Positions 1 through 5,748 of a stretch of 10,000 nucleotides of DNA are shown one piece after another (the stretch's first letter is position 1; the number at the start of each line of letters is the position of its first letter). Position numbers and translations under genes: made by a program. Source of the stretch: Rheinheimera sp. (lineage in GTDB: Bacteria > Pseudomonadota > Gammaproteobacteria > Enterobacterales > Alteromonadaceae); assembly GCF_020217005.1 (NCBI RefSeq), contig NZ_JAIWOI010000067.1, forward strand, positions 1-10,000, written 5' to 3'. A model generated the notes under the pieces. The model saw only the letters and a list, made by a program, of their open reading frames with translations, ran no database searches and was not told the DNA's origin.

Positions 1-518
1 CGGGCTTCATCGGCCATAGCTGCATGTGGGCAAGTTGGCGTTTGTGCTGTTGTAACAAAACCCTGCGGGATTTGTACTACTTTGTCGCCATGACTCATCC
101 AGACATCCAATAAGCCACGGCCCTGTTCGTTCAGATGATCTTCAATACCGGCGAACATGGCATTTTGGGCAATCATTTCAACCTGAGCATAACCAAATTC
201 ACGGTGCTCAGAACTGGCGACTTTTCCGCCTAACTGCTCAGCCATAGTTTGCATGCCGTAGCAAACACCCAGCACTGGCACACCAGCTTCAAATACATAA
301 GCAGGTGCGCGAGGCGAACCAGCTTCGGTCACACTTTCAGGACCACCGGATAAAATAATACCAGTCGGAGCAAATTCAGCGATTTGTTCAGCAGTAACGT
401 CCCAGGCCCACAGCTCACAATACACGCCAATTTCACGCACACGACGGGCGATCAACTGAGTGTATTGCGAACCGAAGTCGAGGATCAGAATTCGATGGAA
501 GTGAATGTTTTTGCTCAT
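1..518 (-). CDS. guaA: GMP synthase (glutamine-hydrolysing), N-terminal part, cut by window edge
   Basis: GMP synthase converts XMP to GMP with ATP and glutamine in the cytoplasm, the last step of guanine nucleotide synthesis. Only about 172 codons are visible, covering most of the class I glutamine amidotransferase domain. The start [18 protein letters not shown] aligns well with the known start of E. coli GuaA. The oxyanion-loop motif ILSGGPES lies at residues 55-62. The nucleophile elbow GVCYGMQ gives the catalytic Cys86, the same number as in E. coli. DVWMSHGD appears near residue 150. The ATP pyrophosphatase and dimerisation domains lie beyond position 1. The ATG at 516-518 is preceded by an AAGGTG ribosome-binding site about 4 nt away. 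The gene lies 74 nt downstream of guaB on the same strand, the standard guaBA operon order, with a hairpin in the gap. The identification is very secure. Confidence 0.97.
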   Translation of the reverse strand, partial: MSKNIHFHRILILDFGSQYTQLIARRVREIGVYCELWAWDVTAEQIAEFAPTGIILSGGPESVTEAGSPRAPAYVFEAGVPVLGVCYGMQTMAEQLGGKVASSEHREFGYAQVEMIAQNAMFAGIEDHLNEQGRGLLDVWMSHGDKVVQIPQGFVTTAQTPTCPHAAMADEA

Positions 519-549
519 AATCACCTTATTTTTACACAGATCGACGTTC

Positions 550-582
550 AAAAAAGACAGAGGCTGGCACTAAGCCAGCCTC
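550..582 (-). terminator. Terminator-like hairpin between guaB and guaA
   Basis: A perfect 9-bp inverted repeat, GAGGCTGGC and GCCAGCCTC (560-568 and 574-582), encloses a 5-nt loop. Read on the minus strand, the direction of guaB transcription, the stem is followed by TGTC and then six T residues (555-550). This looks like an intrinsic terminator. It lies 11 nt after the guaB stop codon and 32 nt before the guaA start. Because guaA needs to be transcribed, I infer partial termination, attenuation, or a processing/stability structure rather than a full stop. The four bases between stem and T run may weaken termination. On the plus strand no T run follows. Confidence 0.6.
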
Positions 583-592
583 GAAAACACAG

Positions 593-2062
593 TTAGCCCA
601 AGCGGTAGTTTGGAGCTTCTTTGGTGATCTGCACGTCATGCACGTGTGACTCACCCATACCAGCAGAGGTTACTTTGACAAAGACTGGCTTAGTCCGGAC
701 CTCAGCAATAGTGGAACAGCCTGTTAAGCCCATAGAAGAACGCAGGCCACCCATTTGCTGGTGAATAATAGTGCCGATTGGACCTTTATAGGCCACACGA
801 CCCTCAATACCCTCGGGTACTAATTTTTCAGCGTTGTTGCTACCCTGGAAATAACGGTCAGACGAGCCATTACGCTGAGCCATTGCACCTAAGGAACCCA
901 TACCACGGTAAGATTTGTAGTAACGGCCCTGATACAGCTCCACTTCACCAGGAGCTTCTTCAGTACCGGCAAACATAGAACCGACCATCACACAGTGTGC
1001 GCCAGCCACTAAAGCTTTGGCGATATCACCGGAGAAACGGATACCACCGTCCGCGATGATACAAACGTCCAAACCCTGCACGCCATCTACAGCATCAGAG
1101 ATTGCTGTCAGTTGTGGTACACCACAACCTGTGACAATACGGGTGGTACAGATAGAGCCAGGGCCTATGCCGACCTTCACAGCGTTAGCGCCAGCCAGAG
1201 CTAAAGCTTTTGCGCCCTCAGCTGTGGCTACGTTACCTGCTACTATTTGTAAATCAGGATACATAGCACGGGTTTGACGGACGCGATCTAACACGCCTTC
1301 AGAGTGACCGTGTGAGGTATCTATTAATAGAATATCCACACCAGCTTCCACTAAAGCGGCGATACGCTCATCAGTGCCTGGACCTACGCCCACAGCAGCA
1401 CCGACGCGTAAGCGACCAAATTCATCTTTACAGGCATTGGGTTTGCTGGCGGCTTTGTTGTAATCCTGTACTGTGATCAATCCTTTGAGCTTAAAGCCAT
1501 TGTCGACCACTAATACTTTTTCAATACGGTGTTTGTGCATTAAAGCCAGAGCTTCTTCACGCGGCCCCGTTTCGTTCACTGTCACTAAACGCTCTTTTGG
1601 CGTCATTACCGATGAAATTGCCAGCTGCGGATTGGTCTCAACGTTCAGATCACGGCCTGTCACAATACCAACCAGATTATTGTCAGCATCCACTACAGGG
1701 AAACCAGAGAAACCATGCTGAGCGGCCAGTTGCTGTACTTCACGGATGCTTTGCTCCGGACGCACAGTCACAGGATCTGAGACAACACCACTTTCGTATT
1801 TTTTTACTTTACGAACATTAGCTGCCTGCTCTTCAATGGTCATATTCTTGTGAATAAAACCTAAACCGCCTTCCTGTGCTAAAGCAATAGCTAAACGAGC
1901 CTCGGTTACAGTGTCCATAGACGCCGATACCATAGGAATATTTAACGTAATTTTGCTGGTCAATTGAGTCCGCAGGTCTGCGGTATGGGGTAACACAGTG
2001 GAGTGTGCCGGTACAAGTAACACGTCGTCAAATGTAATGGCTTCTTTCACGATCCTGAGCAT
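593..2062 (-). CDS. guaB: Inosine-5'-monophosphate dehydrogenase
   Basis: GuaB oxidises IMP to XMP with NAD+, the committed step of guanine nucleotide synthesis, as a cytoplasmic tetramer. The 489-residue product matches the usual length of about 488. It starts [20 protein letters not shown], as in E. coli. The (beta/alpha)8 barrel is interrupted by two CBS domains at about residues 93-203, with GIVTGRD at 132-138 and the [10 protein letters not shown] stretch starting at 153. The catalytic loop GPGSICTTR carries Cys305. The IMP-phosphate motif [11 protein letters not shown] is at 336-346 and the flap SSDRYF at about 400-405. The C-terminus KEAPNYRLG is typical. The frame stays open 57 codons upstream to 2233, but the extension has no similarity and would swallow the promoter, so the ATG at 2060-2062 is chosen. 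It is the first gene of guaBA and diverges from xseA. Confidence 0.98.
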   Translation of the reverse strand: MLRIVKEAITFDDVLLVPAHSTVLPHTADLRTQLTSKITLNIPMVSASMDTVTEARLAIALAQEGGLGFIHKNMTIEEQAANVRKVKKYESGVVSDPVTVRPEQSIREVQQLAAQHGFSGFPVVDADNNLVGIVTGRDLNVETNPQLAISSVMTPKERLVTVNETGPREEALALMHKHRIEKVLVVDNGFKLKGLITVQDYNKAASKPNACKDEFGRLRVGAAVGVGPGTDERIAALVEAGVDILLIDTSHGHSEGVLDRVRQTRAMYPDLQIVAGNVATAEGAKALALAGANAVKVGIGPGSICTTRIVTGCGVPQLTAISDAVDGVQGLDVCIIADGGIRFSGDIAKALVAGAHCVMVGSMFAGTEEAPGEVELYQGRYYKSYRGMGSLGAMAQRNGSSDRYFQGSNNAEKLVPEGIEGRVAYKGPIGTIIHQQMGGLRSSMGLTGCSTIAEVRTKPVFVKVTSAGMGESHVHDVQITKEAPNYRLG

Positions 2063-2109
2063 TGCAACAATCTCGCTGTTAAAAAAAGAGGGGGGAATGT
2101 TGCGGCGCA

Positions 2110-2138
2110 ATTTTATCCGCTTTTGCTCTTTGCCACAA
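2110..2138 (-). promoter_or_regulatory. Sigma70-type promoter of guaBA
   Basis: On the minus strand, TTGTGG (2138-2133) and TAAAAT (2115-2110) are separated by exactly 17 bp. The predicted transcription start near 2103 leaves a leader of about 40 nt before the guaB ATG. The bases just after the -10 element, TGCGCCGCAA, form a GC-rich discriminator, as in promoters under stringent and growth-rate control. A-tracts just upstream of the -35 element (2139-2157 on the minus strand) resemble an UP element. Growth-rate and stringent control of gua promoters is known in E. coli. That it applies here is an inference from the discriminator. Confidence 0.65.
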
Positions 2139-2169
2139 TCAGTTTTTCGCTTTTGTGTTACATTAACCG

Positions 2170-2189
2170 CAAAGTAAGCCCCAAAGTAA
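2170..2189. repeat. Direct repeat CAAAGTAA upstream of the guaB promoter
   Basis: CAAAGTAA occurs twice, at 2170-2177 and 2182-2189, with starts 12 bp apart, close to one helical turn. The pair sits about 67-86 bp upstream of the predicted guaB start point. Tandem sites with such spacing can bind a regulator side by side, but I recognise no specific factor, and chance is possible for an 8-mer in AT-rich DNA. Confidence 0.3.
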
Positions 2190-2212
2190 TTGGCGTTGCA
2201 GCGCGACGACTT

Positions 2213-2238
2213 GTAGGGGCGTGGTTTATCCACGCCCG
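2213..2238 (+). repeat. REP-like palindromic element with GTAG head
   Basis: A GTAG tetranucleotide (2213-2216) is followed directly by a perfect 8-bp hairpin, GGGCGTGG (2217-2224) and CCACGCCC (2230-2237), with loop TTTAT. A 5' GTAG/GGAG head next to a GC-rich imperfect or perfect hairpin is the known layout of REP elements mobilised by REP-associated tyrosine transposases. It lies in the guaB-xseA gap about 80 nt upstream of xseA. No T run follows on either strand, so a terminator is unlikely. Only one copy is seen here, so its repeat nature is inferred from its form. Confidence 0.55.
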
Positions 2239-2240
2239 CC

Positions 2241-2261
2241 TCAATATAAAATTAATATTGA
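2241..2261. repeat. AT-rich inverted repeat upstream of xseA
   Basis: TCAATAT (2241-2247) and ATATTGA (2255-2261) form a perfect 7-bp inverted repeat around a 7-nt spacer. It lies immediately after the REP-like hairpin and 57 bp before the xseA start. It may be a binding site in the xseA control region or an accidental AT-rich dyad. I could not place a convincing xseA promoter around it. Confidence 0.3.
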
Positions 2262-2317
2262 GAACGCAGTCAACAAAGCTGCGGCTTCAAGTACGAAAGG
2301 GATTGAGGATCTGTCTT

Positions 2318-3670
2318 ATGTCGCAAGCTGATATTTACACCGTCTCCCGCTTAAACTCTGAAGTCCGCCTGACCCTTGAGCTGCAATTTCGTCAGCTCTG
2401 GTTAGTGGGTGAAGTGTCTAACTTTATCGCTGCCTCTTCCGGCCATTGGTACTTTTCGTTAAAAGATCAGGCCGCTCAGGTGAAGGTGGCGATGTTTAAA
2501 CAAAGCAACAGATACGCCAGCCTGCAGCCTAAAAATGGTCAACAAATTCTGATCCGCGCCCGTATCAGTGTGTATGAACCCAGGGGTGAATATCAGTTAC
2601 TCGCCGATATGCTGGAACCTGCTGGTGACGGCTTACTGAAGCAACAATACGAACAAATCAAAGCCACACTGGCTGCCGAAGGGTTATTGGCACCAGAGCG
2701 CAAAAAGCCACTACCGAAAAAAGTACAAAAAGTTGGGGTGGTCACCTCGCCGACCGGTGCCGCCATCCGCGATATCATCACAGTGTTGAAACGCCGCGCT
2801 CCAGCGCTGGAAGTGATTATTTATCCTTGTTTAGTGCAAGGTACTCAAGCCCCGGCGCAAATTTACAATGCCATCCAAAAAGCCATCTCCCGCAATGAAG
2901 TGGATGTATTGCTGATTGGCCGTGGCGGTGGCTCGCTGGAAGATTTATGGTGTTTTAACGACGAACAGGTCGCGCGTTTAATAGCCCATTGCCCTATCCC
3001 AACCGTCAGTGCTGTAGGTCATGAAATTGACTTTACTCTAGCTGACTTTGTAGCTGATGTGCGCGCCGCAACTCCTTCGGCCGCCGCCGAACTGGTGTCA
3101 CCGGATCAACAGCAACAACTGCAAATGGTCCAAGTTGCACAGCAGCGGCTGCAACGTTCAATGCACAGTTATTTACGGCAGCAGCAACCGCGTTTAACAG
3201 CTTTAGTGCATCGTTTAACCCTGCTTGACCCGGCACGGCGTTTACAGCAACAGCAACAGTATCTGGATGAATTACAGCTGCGATTGCAAAATGCCCTGCT
3301 CAGACGGATCGACAAAGCAGCTCAACAGCAGCAGTTTTTACAACACAGATTGCAGCAACTGACTCCACTGGTGCGGATTAAACAGCAGCAACAAAAACTG
3401 GAGCAGCACCAGCATCAATTGCTTCAATCCATGCAACAGTTACTAAGACAAAAACAGCAGCAGTGGTTACTGCAAAGCAGTCGTTTACATACCGTCAGCC
3501 CCCTCGCTACTTTAGAGCGGGGTTACAGCATCAGCTTTGACGAACAGCAGCAAGTGATCACTGATGCATCGACGCTACAACCAGGTCAGCAGGTAAAAAC
3601 CCAGCTGGCGAAGGGGCATTTTATCGCTCGTATAGAACAGATTTCTGCCCCCTCTGATGTAATAAACTGA
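2318..3670 (+). CDS. xseA: Exodeoxyribonuclease VII large subunit
   Basis: XseA is the catalytic subunit of exonuclease VII, which with several XseB copies degrades single-stranded DNA from both ends during repair and recombination. The 450-residue product compares with 456 in E. coli. An N-terminal OB-fold domain spans about residues 5-105 (LWLVGEVSNF, SGHWYFSLKD). The catalytic domain follows with VVTSPTGAAIRD (Asp152), LIGRGGGSLEDLWCFN (Arg202) and SAVGHEIDFTLAD (His235, Asp238); these correspond to E. coli D155, R205, H238 and D241. A long helical arm is extremely Gln-rich: about 41 of 123 residues at 264-386. The C-terminal segment has LATLERGYSI at 396-405. The ATG at 2318 has GAGGAT 8 nt upstream. 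The open frame back to 2123 runs through the REP hairpin and is not coding. No xseB is seen nearby. Confidence 0.97.
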   Translation: MSQADIYTVSRLNSEVRLTLELQFRQLWLVGEVSNFIAASSGHWYFSLKDQAAQVKVAMFKQSNRYASLQPKNGQQILIRARISVYEPRGEYQLLADMLEPAGDGLLKQQYEQIKATLAAEGLLAPERKKPLPKKVQKVGVVTSPTGAAIRDIITVLKRRAPALEVIIYPCLVQGTQAPAQIYNAIQKAISRNEVDVLLIGRGGGSLEDLWCFNDEQVARLIAHCPIPTVSAVGHEIDFTLADFVADVRAATPSAAAELVSPDQQQQLQMVQVAQQRLQRSMHSYLRQQQPRLTALVHRLTLLDPARRLQQQQQYLDELQLRLQNALLRRIDKAAQQQQFLQHRLQQLTPLVRIKQQQQKLEQHQHQLLQSMQQLLRQKQQQWLLQSSRLHTVSPLATLERGYSISFDEQQQVITDASTLQPGQQVKTQLAKGHFIARIEQISAPSDVIN

Positions 3671-4122
3671 TGCAGCAAACTGATATCAGGCAAATAGCCA
3701 CAGAATTAGTCCAACTGCTTGGGCCTGCAGACTGGGCCATAGGCGGCAGCTTTTTACTGCAGTGTTATGGCATTGAGCCACAAGCCCGGGATTTGGATCT
3801 GGTCTGCACACTGGAGCGCTTTGAACAGTTCAAAACCCTGCTAAGCCAGTATGCTCACCTTGTGCCTGTATCGCTCCATCCCATGTATCGCAGCAAGGGA
3901 TTTGCCCGTTTTCGTAAAAATGGCCTTGAGATCGAACTGATGGCGGGCATACAAGTGCTCAAAGACGACGGCTTGCAAGCGTTTGAGTTTCGGCCTGAAA
4001 AAACTAGTTGGCAACAGGATTTACCGCTAATGCAGCTAGCTGACTGGCTGGAGTTGTATCAGTTGTTTGAGCGGCCAAAGCGGGTGCTACAACTGCAGTT
4101 CTACATGAACTCTGAACGCTGA
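3670..4122 (+). CDS. Small nucleotidyltransferase-fold protein, function unknown
   Basis: This 150-residue protein has the hallmarks of the DNA polymerase beta-like nucleotidyltransferase fold. The GGS motif is at residues 25-27 (WAIGGSFLLQ). An Asp-x-Asp pair follows at 41 and 43 (ARDLDLV). A likely third acid is Glu87 or Glu89 in the strand GLEIELMAG. The C-terminal part contains helices (DLPLMQLADWLELYQLF). It has no signal peptide or membrane segment. Its ATG overlaps the xseA stop in TGATG, so translation is probably coupled to xseA, and no separate ribosome-binding site is seen. I do not recognise a named family. Stand-alone proteins of this fold include RNA or protein nucleotidylyltransferases and AbiEii-like toxins, but nothing here picks one. 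The fold assignment is moderately sure; the function is open. Confidence 0.75.
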   Translation: MQQTDIRQIATELVQLLGPADWAIGGSFLLQCYGIEPQARDLDLVCTLERFEQFKTLLSQYAHLVPVSLHPMYRSKGFARFRKNGLEIELMAGIQVLKDDGLQAFEFRPEKTSWQQDLPLMQLADWLELYQLFERPKRVLQLQFYMNSER

Positions 4123-4209
4123 GTCATTATTTTTTAACTATAAACACAAACAGTTCAACGACTTAGATCTAACCGCCCTCAAATGTATAAATCTGTTCAA
4201 AAAAAGTAC

Positions 4210-4238
4210 TTGCCAGCAGGTATAATTAAAAATATGAT
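4210..4238 (+). promoter_or_regulatory. Promoter of the TetR-family gene
   Basis: TTGCCA (4210-4215) and TATGAT (4233-4238) are 17 bp apart, giving a predicted start near 4245 and a leader of about 26 nt. The -10 element lies inside the palindromic operator, so a bound repressor would block polymerase. A second, perfect TATAAT (4247-4252) overlaps the right edge of the palindrome but lacks a good -35 partner. Confidence 0.6.
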
Positions 4239-4249
4239 GATCATCATAT
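4232..4249. promoter_or_regulatory. Operator O1, perfect 18-bp palindrome before the TetR-family gene
   Basis: ATATGATGATCATCATAT is a perfect 18-bp palindrome 21 bp before the repressor ATG. It recurs with one central change before the adjacent dehydrogenase gene. Length, symmetry and overlap with the -10 element are what TetR-family operators look like, so autorepression is inferred. The centre contains GATC (4239-4242), a potential Dam methylation site that the second operator lacks. Confidence 0.75.
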
Positions 4250-4270
4250 AATCAATTACAGGCCACTTTG

Positions 4271-4858
4271 ATGACAGCGTTAAGTAAAAAAGAGATGACC
4301 CACCAGCGAATTCTGCAGACTGCTGCAAAAATTATTCGTAGAGATGGCTTTGACTCTTTGGCTGTCGCAGATGTAATGAAACAATCGGGTTTAACTCATG
4401 GTGGCTTCTATGCGCATTTCTCTAACAGAGACGCATTACTGGCCGAGGCTTTGGGTTATGCAGGCGCTGAATCAGCAGAAGTACTCAGGCAAAATCTGGC
4501 ACAACGTATCAGTGAGGGCGTTCAGCCACTGACAGCTTTTATCGAAATCTACCTGTCTGATGAACACCTGAATAATTGCACTGAAGGTGCAGGTTGCCCT
4601 GTGGCGGCGCTTGGTTCAGATTTTTTCCGGCTGGACGCAACAACAAAAGCTGTAGCAGGCAGACTTATTGAGGCTTATGTAGAGAAAGTGCAGCAGCTAA
4701 GTAACCAGACCTTAAGCCGCGAGAGTGCATTTTTACTGACCAGCACATTAATTGGAGCCCTTCAGCTGGCTCGAGGTTTAAAAGGCACAGACCAGGCAAG
4801 CTTTTATTTAACAGCAAGCCGGGAAGATTTAGTTCAACGTTATTCAGATATTCAGTAA
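4271..4858 (+). CDS. TetR/AcrR-family transcriptional repressor
   Basis: This 195-residue protein has the length and layout of TetR-family regulators. The N-terminal helix-turn-helix covers about residues 8-55 (ILQTAAKIIRRDGF, then VADVMKQSGLTHGGFYAHF with the recognition helix at about 39-46, then SNRDALLAEAL). The C-terminal ligand domain carries NCTEGAGCPVAALGSD at 102-117, a Cys-Pro motif seen in one subgroup of the family. Cys103 and Cys109 lie six residues apart. The ligand is unknown. The ATG at 4271 is chosen over a TTG directly before it; CAGG at 4259-4262 may serve as ribosome-binding site. The gene is headed by operator O1 and followed 72 nt later by a dehydrogenase with a matching operator. 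This suggests that it represses itself and that enzyme, and is released by the enzyme's substrate or a related compound. Confidence 0.92.
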   Translation: MTALSKKEMTHQRILQTAAKIIRRDGFDSLAVADVMKQSGLTHGGFYAHFSNRDALLAEALGYAGAESAEVLRQNLAQRISEGVQPLTAFIEIYLSDEHLNNCTEGAGCPVAALGSDFFRLDATTKAVAGRLIEAYVEKVQQLSNQTLSRESAFLLTSTLIGALQLARGLKGTDQASFYLTASREDLVQRYSDIQ

Positions 4859-4872
4859 AACTAATAAGCGGG

Positions 4873-4901
4873 TTAACTCTTTTTTTAAATCAAAATATGA
4901 T
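4873..4901 (+). promoter_or_regulatory. Promoter of the short-chain dehydrogenase gene
   Basis: TTAACT (4873-4878) and TATGAT (4896-4901) are separated by 17 bp; the predicted start is near 4908 and the leader about 23 nt. The -10 hexamer is identical to that of the repressor gene and occupies the same place in its operator. The -35 element partly precedes a T7 run (4880-4886). Confidence 0.58.
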
Positions 4902-4912
4902 GACCATCATAT
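4895..4912. promoter_or_regulatory. Operator O2 before the short-chain dehydrogenase gene
   Basis: ATATGATGACCATCATAT differs from operator O1 at only one of 18 positions (C instead of T at 4904). Two 8-bp arms, ATATGATG and CATCATAT, remain perfectly symmetric around AC. It overlaps the predicted -10 element and ends 18 bp before the dehydrogenase ATG. The near identity of O1 and O2 is strong evidence for a shared regulator, most simply the TetR-family protein encoded between them. Confidence 0.75.
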
Positions 4913-4930
4913 TAAGACGAGGTAAATGAT

Positions 4931-5641
4931 ATGAAACTTGAAAATGCAGTGGTATTAGTGACAGGCGCAAACCGGGGTTTAGGTTTGGCATTTGCAAAAG
5001 AAGCGCTGGCCCGTGGCGCCCGTAAAGTGTATGGCGCAGCACGCAACCCGGACAGCATCACACTGGAAGGCGTGATCCCGGTTAAATTAGATGTGACTAA
5101 CCCAGACGATATCGCAAAGCTGGTTGAACAATGTTCTGATCTGACCTTGTTAATCAATAACGCTGGTGTAGCAGAACTTGGCGCTATGCTGACCGAAGAT
5201 GCGGAAGCAATGATCCGCCGTCAGCTGGAAACCAACCTGTATGGCCCACTTCGTTTAACTCAGAGTTTTGCACCTGTACTGGCGAACAACGGCGGTGGTG
5301 GCATTATCAATGTGCTGTCTATTGCCAGCTGGATCACAGGCCCGTTATTAGCTACTTACTCTGTGACTAAATCAGCAGCCTGGTCTATGACCAATGCGGT
5401 GCGGCAGGAACTGGCCACACAACAAACGCAAGTCTTGGGTTTACACGTAGGTTTTATCGACACTGATTTAACCAAAGGTTTAGATGTGCCTAAAGTGTCT
5501 GCAGAGCAAGTGGTTAACCGCACTTTTGATGGTTTAGAGCAAGGCGCCGATCAGGTGTTAGCGGATGAACCAACCCAAATGATCCACCAGGCCCTGTCTT
5601 CAGCGCCACAAGTGTATTTACATGCCTTAGCAGGACATTAA
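4931..5641 (+). CDS. Short-chain dehydrogenase/reductase (classical SDR)
   Basis: This 236-residue protein is a classical SDR oxidoreductase with a Rossmann fold, expected in the cytoplasm. The cofactor motif TGANRGLG is at residues 11-18 and NNAG at 76-79. The catalytic tetrad is Asn102 (TNLYG), Ser130 (NVLS), Tyr143 and Lys147 (YSVTK). Arg15 within the glycine motif and Arg38 at the end of the second strand (GAARNP) favour NADP(H) over NAD(H); this is an inference. The substrate is not evident. The length is near the usual 250. GAGG at 4919-4922 lies 8 nt before the ATG. The gene has its own promoter with operator O2, matching the operator of the upstream TetR-family gene, and is closed by a terminator. 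A role in clearing an aldehyde, ketone or quinone sensed by the repressor is plausible but unproven. Confidence 0.93.
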   Translation: MKLENAVVLVTGANRGLGLAFAKEALARGARKVYGAARNPDSITLEGVIPVKLDVTNPDDIAKLVEQCSDLTLLINNAGVAELGAMLTEDAEAMIRRQLETNLYGPLRLTQSFAPVLANNGGGGIINVLSIASWITGPLLATYSVTKSAAWSMTNAVRQELATQQTQVLGLHVGFIDTDLTKGLDVPKVSAEQVVNRTFDGLEQGADQVLADEPTQMIHQALSSAPQVYLHALAGH

Positions 5642-5653
5642 TGCTAACAAAAT

Positions 5654-5698
5654 CCCCCGGCTGAACTACAAGTTTTTACTGTTCGTCGGGGGTGTTTT
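5654..5698 (+). terminator. Intrinsic terminator after the dehydrogenase gene
   Basis: CCCCCG (5654-5659) pairs with CGGGGG (5687-5692). After a small internal mismatch, GAAC (5663-5666) pairs with GTTC (5681-5684) around a 14-nt loop. TGTTTTCTGTTCT follows. It starts 12 nt after the dehydrogenase stop codon and separates that gene from the reductase downstream. Confidence 0.75.
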
Positions 5699-5748
5699 CT
5701 GTTCTGATAGTTGCTGCTGTAACTTGTCATTTTATGGACGGAAAACCA

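Noticed and set aside
2139..2160. Possible PurR operator upstream of guaB
   Set aside because: ACACAAAAG resembles a left half-site, but no matching right half follows, so the palindrome needed for PurR is missing.
2063..2233. Upstream extension of the guaB reading frame (57 more codons)
   Set aside because: It has no similarity to IMP dehydrogenase, the family start MLRIVKEA is at 2062, and it would cover the predicted promoter and part of the REP-like hairpin.
2123..2317. Upstream extension of the xseA reading frame (65 more codons)
   Set aside because: It runs through the guaB promoter region and the REP-like hairpin. The ATG at 2318 has a good GAGGAT site and gives the family's usual length.
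4108..4138. Possible terminator after the nucleotidyltransferase-fold gene (ACTC/GAGT dyad then T run)
   Set aside because: The stem is only 4 bp with an 8-nt loop, too weak to call. The rest of 4123-4209 shows no clear structure.
4268..4270. TTG start one codon before the TetR-family ATG
   Set aside because: An ATG follows directly, and nothing favours the rarer TTG.
5692..5748. GTG or earlier ATG start for the DHFR-like protein
   Set aside because: The GTG at 5692 is inside the terminator hairpin, and the ATG at 5734 has no ribosome-binding site. Family similarity begins at the Met at 5749.
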